Assembly (NCBI GenBank): GCA_905214525.1
Contig: CAJMMN010000018.1
Span: 1 to 43,388, forward strand
Direction of reading: 5' to 3'
DNA from: an uncultured bacterium
Lineage (GTDB): Bacteria > Actinomycetota > Coriobacteriia > Coriobacteriales > Coriobacteriaceae
Length of the DNA: 43,388 nt
The notes under the pieces are model-generated. The model made no database searches and was not told the origin of the DNA. It saw only the letters and a list, made by a program, of their open reading frames with translations. A program made the translations under genes and the position numbers. Below are positions 41,101 to 43,388 of this stretch, in pieces. The first letter of the stretch is position 1; each line of letters starts with the position of its first letter.

Positions 41101-41970
41101 ATGGATATTTCTGTCATCATCCCGACTCTTAATGCTGAACATGAAATTGAGACGCTCTTAATCGCCCTTGATCGCCAGTCAATTCAGCCGAATGAGATTC
41201 TGGTCGTCGATTCCGCATCGGATGATAAAACTATCGAGTTGGTTCAGAAACACAAAGGCGTTCGCTTGCTGCAGATCGATCGTCAGGATTTCAACCACGG
41301 CACCACAAGAGACAAGGCGCTGCGGGAGTCGAGCGGCGACTTTGTATGTTTTCTCACCCAAGATGCCGTGCCCGTTTCCGATGATTATCTGAAGCGGCTT
41401 GTTGCTCCCATGGTTGATGATTCCGACATCGCCCTTGTAAGTGGCAGGCAACTGCCCAAGGCGGATGCTCGGCGCTTTGAGCAGCTGGTGCGTGGTTTCA
41501 ACTATCCTGATTCGCCATCCGTTCGTTCGAAATGCGATCTCGAGAAACTCGGTATTAAGACGTTTTTTGCATCTGACGCCTGTTCTGCCTATCGACGGAT
41601 CGCATATCTCGAATGCGGTGGATTCGATCATGTTAACACCAACGAGGACATGCTCATGGCCGCCAAGTTTATCGCCTCGGGTATGAAGGTTGCTTACGAG
41701 CCGCATGCCGAGGTCTTTCACTCGCACAACTTGACGCCAGCCCAGCAGTTTGCCCGCAACCGCGCCGTCGGTTTCTTTCTCGAAACGCATGCGGACGATC
41801 TCATGCATGCAAGTGAGATCGGTGAAGGGGGCCGGCTCGTCAAAGCGGTCTCCTCCCAGCTCCTTCGGGAGGGCAATCTGGTCGAGTTCATCGCCTTCGG
41901 CGTCGACTGCTGCGCCCGCCTTCTGGGAAACCGCGCCGGCCGCAGGGCCGCTAGAAAAGAAAGGCCATAG
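41101..41970 (+). CDS. glycosyltransferase family 2 (rhamnosyltransferase-like)
   Basis: Inverting glycosyltransferase of 289 residues that would add a sugar to the lipid-linked repeat unit. The GT-A fold opens with ISVIIPTLNAEHEIETLLIAL and has the DSASDDKT and QDAVP metal/nucleotide-binding region; the acceptor side contains ECGGFDHVNTNEDMLMAAKF. It resembles the rhamnosyltransferases of the RfbF/WbbL type, which would fit the rfbA and rfbB genes for dTDP-rhamnose that follow. It starts directly after the sugar transferase stop (no gap). Donor and linkage are inferred. Confidence 0.82.
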   Translation: MDISVIIPTLNAEHEIETLLIALDRQSIQPNEILVVDSASDDKTIELVQKHKGVRLLQIDRQDFNHGTTRDKALRESSGDFVCFLTQDAVPVSDDYLKRLVAPMVDDSDIALVSGRQLPKADARRFEQLVRGFNYPDSPSVRSKCDLEKLGIKTFFASDACSAYRRIAYLECGGFDHVNTNEDMLMAAKFIASGMKVAYEPHAEVFHSHNLTPAQQFARNRAVGFFLETHADDLMHASEIGEGGRLVKAVSSQLLREGNLVEFIAFGVDCCARLLGNRAGRRAARKERP

Positions 41971-41973
41971 CCA

Positions 41974-42873
41974 GTGAAAGGCATCATCCTCGCCGGCGGG
42001 TCCGGCACCCGCCTGTACCCGCTCACGCTCGTGACCTCAAAGCAGCTGCTGCCGGTCTACGACAAGCCCATGATCTACTACCCGCTGTCCACCCTCATGC
42101 TGGCGGGCATCCGGGACATCCTGGTCATCTCCACGCCGACGGACCTCCCCAACTTCGAGCGCCTGCTCGGGGACGGCTCGCGCTACGGCGTGAACCTGTC
42201 CTACGCCGAGCAGCCGAGCCCCGACGGCCTGGCCCAGGCCTTCACCATCGGCGAGGACTTCATCGCCGGCGAGCCGTGCGCCCTGGTGCTCGGCGACAAC
42301 ATCTTCTACGGCAACGGCCTGTCCCGCCACCTGACGCGCGCCGTCCAGAACGCCGAGTCGGGGAGGGCCACGGTCTTCGGCTACCACGTGGACGACCCCG
42401 AGCGCTTCGGCGTCGTGGAGTTCGACGGCGAGGGCAGGGCCGTCTCCATCGAGGAGAAGCCAGCCGAGCCCAAGAGCTCCTACGCCGTCACCGGCCTGTA
42501 CTTTTACCCGGGCGACGTCGCCGCCAAGGCCCATGAGGTCAGGCCCTCGGCCCGCGGCGAGCTGGAGATCACCGACCTCAACCGGATGTACCTGGAGGAG
42601 GGGACGCTGTCCGTGGTCACCCTCGGCCGCGGCTACGCGTGGCTGGACACCGGCACCATGGAGAGCCTGCACGAGGCCGCCGAGTTCGTCCGCGCCGTGG
42701 AGCACTCCCAGGACCTGCCCGTGTCCGTGCCCGAGGAGATCGCCTGGGAGAACGGCTGGATCACGACCGCCGGGCTGGAGGAGGCCGCGGAGGCCTACGG
42801 CAAGTCGGTCTACGGGCGGCACCTGAAGAAGGTCGCCGCCGGCGAGATTGTCAACAGCCCGCGCGAGTACTAG
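41974..42873 (+). CDS. rfbA: glucose-1-phosphate thymidylyltransferase
   Basis: First step of dTDP-L-rhamnose synthesis: glucose-1-phosphate and dTTP to dTDP-glucose. It has 299 residues with KGIILAGGSGTRLYPLT at the N-terminus, VYDKPMIYYPLSTLMLAGI, LVLGDNIFYGNGL and EEKPAEPKSSYAVTGLYFY. The start is GTG 41974 with AAAGAAAGG upstream, 3 bases after the preceding stop. Base composition is clearly more GC-rich than in the two genes before it. Confidence 0.95.
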   Translation: MKGIILAGGSGTRLYPLTLVTSKQLLPVYDKPMIYYPLSTLMLAGIRDILVISTPTDLPNFERLLGDGSRYGVNLSYAEQPSPDGLAQAFTIGEDFIAGEPCALVLGDNIFYGNGLSRHLTRAVQNAESGRATVFGYHVDDPERFGVVEFDGEGRAVSIEEKPAEPKSSYAVTGLYFYPGDVAAKAHEVRPSARGELEITDLNRMYLEEGTLSVVTLGRGYAWLDTGTMESLHEAAEFVRAVEHSQDLPVSVPEEIAWENGWITTAGLEEAAEAYGKSVYGRHLKKVAAGEIVNSPREY

Positions 42874-42884
42874 GAGAACTCCCC

Positions 42885-43388
42885 ATGTCTGAGATTTTTG
42901 AACCCAAGAACATCATCGTCACGGGCGGCTGCGGCTTCATCGGCAGCAACTTCGTGCACTACGTGGTGGACAACCACCCCGACGTGCACGTGACCGTCCT
43001 GGACAAGCTGACCTACGCCGGCAACCCCGAGAACATCGCGGGCCTGCCCGAGGATAGGGTCGAGCTCGTCGTGGGCGACATCTGCGACGCCGAGCTGCTC
43101 GACAGGTTCGTCCCCGGCCACGACGCGATCGTGCACTACGCCGCCGAGAGCCACAACGACAACTCCATCGCCGATCCGGAGCCGTTCCTGCGCACCAACG
43201 TGGAGGGCACCTTCCGCCTGCTGGAGGCCGTCCGCAAATACGGCATCCGCTACCACCACGTCTCCACCGACGAGGTCTACGGCGACCTGGCGCTCGACGA
43301 CCCGGCCAAGTTCACCGAGGAGACGCCGTACCACCCGAGCTCGCCGTACAGCTCGACCAAGGCGTCCTCCGACATGCTCGTGCGCGCC
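42885..43388 (+). CDS. rfbB: dTDP-glucose 4,6-dehydratase, 3' end cut by the window
   Basis: Second enzyme of dTDP-rhamnose synthesis; NAD-dependent short-chain dehydrogenase fold. The visible 168 residues contain the Rossmann motif TGGCGFIGSNF, DKLTYAGNPENI, HYAAESHNDNSI and the catalytic STDEVYGDL; the YSSTKASSD segment with catalytic Tyr and Lys is at the very edge. ATG 42885 follows AGGAG, overlapping the end of rfbA. The frame is still open at the window edge. Confidence 0.93.
   Translation, partial: MSEIFEPKNIIVTGGCGFIGSNFVHYVVDNHPDVHVTVLDKLTYAGNPENIAGLPEDRVELVVGDICDAELLDRFVPGHDAIVHYAAESHNDNSIADPEPFLRTNVEGTFRLLEAVRKYGIRYHHVSTDEVYGDLALDDPAKFTEETPYHPSSPYSSTKASSDMLVRA

Overview
The window looks like the chromosome of a high-GC, anaerobic actinobacterium of the class Coriobacteriia, most likely Collinsella or a close relative. 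That assignment is inference from GC-rich codon use, GAAAGG-type ribosome binding sites, gene content (formate channel, selenocysteine machinery, ATP-driven 2-hydroxyacyl-CoA-dehydratase-type reductases, NADP glutamate dehydrogenase, fused molybdenum hydroxylase) and numerous intergenic hairpin repeats. No rRNA or replication origin is present.

Layout. 178-3635: a molybdate importer, modABC, whose permease carries an unusual N-terminal exported domain. 3842-7488: two paralogous double-cubane/2-hydroxyacyl-CoA-dehydratase-like proteins and their activator ATPase, the last broken by one extra G. 7559-10703: selD, itself a selenoprotein with an in-frame TGA at codon 17, then a YedF-like protein, a DUF3343 protein and a cysteine desulfurase. 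10771-13522: a BrnQ transporter, tRNA-Pro, tRNA-Gly with tRNA-derived debris, and a FocA-type channel. 13709-17444: selA, selB and selC (tRNA-Sec), so synthesis and decoding of selenocysteine are complete within 10 kb. 17707-22963: glutamate dehydrogenase, then a two-gene molybdenum hydroxylase. 23104-31473: tRNA-Leu, trigger factor, clpP, clpX, valS and folC. 31825-36365 (minus strand): an M24 peptidase and a GlpA-like/FAD oxidoreductase/DUF1667 operon. 36992-39400: a membrane zinc-ribbon protein and thrS. 39727 to the right edge: the start of a surface-polysaccharide locus (NusG/LoaP-like antiterminator, priming sugar transferase, glycosyltransferase, rfbA, truncated rfbB).

How the parts may fit together. 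Molybdate uptake, selenophosphate synthesis, the YedF-DUF3343-desulfurase trio and a fused molybdenum hydroxylase of the XdhD architecture sit within 23 kb. This is the gene partnership expected for selenium used both as selenocysteine and as a labile cofactor of a molybdenum hydroxylase.

Structures not explained by genes. The most striking is a strictly periodic array at 36556-36892: nine copies of a 16-bp repeat in alternating orientation, about 40 bp apart, with unrelated 23-24 bp spacers. Others are two large hairpins that flank valS in opposite orientations, with a conserved, covarying tip and copy-specific arms; two 168-bp elements with inverted ends; a pair of hairpins flanking the M24 peptidase; and a GGGACAGG hairpin family.
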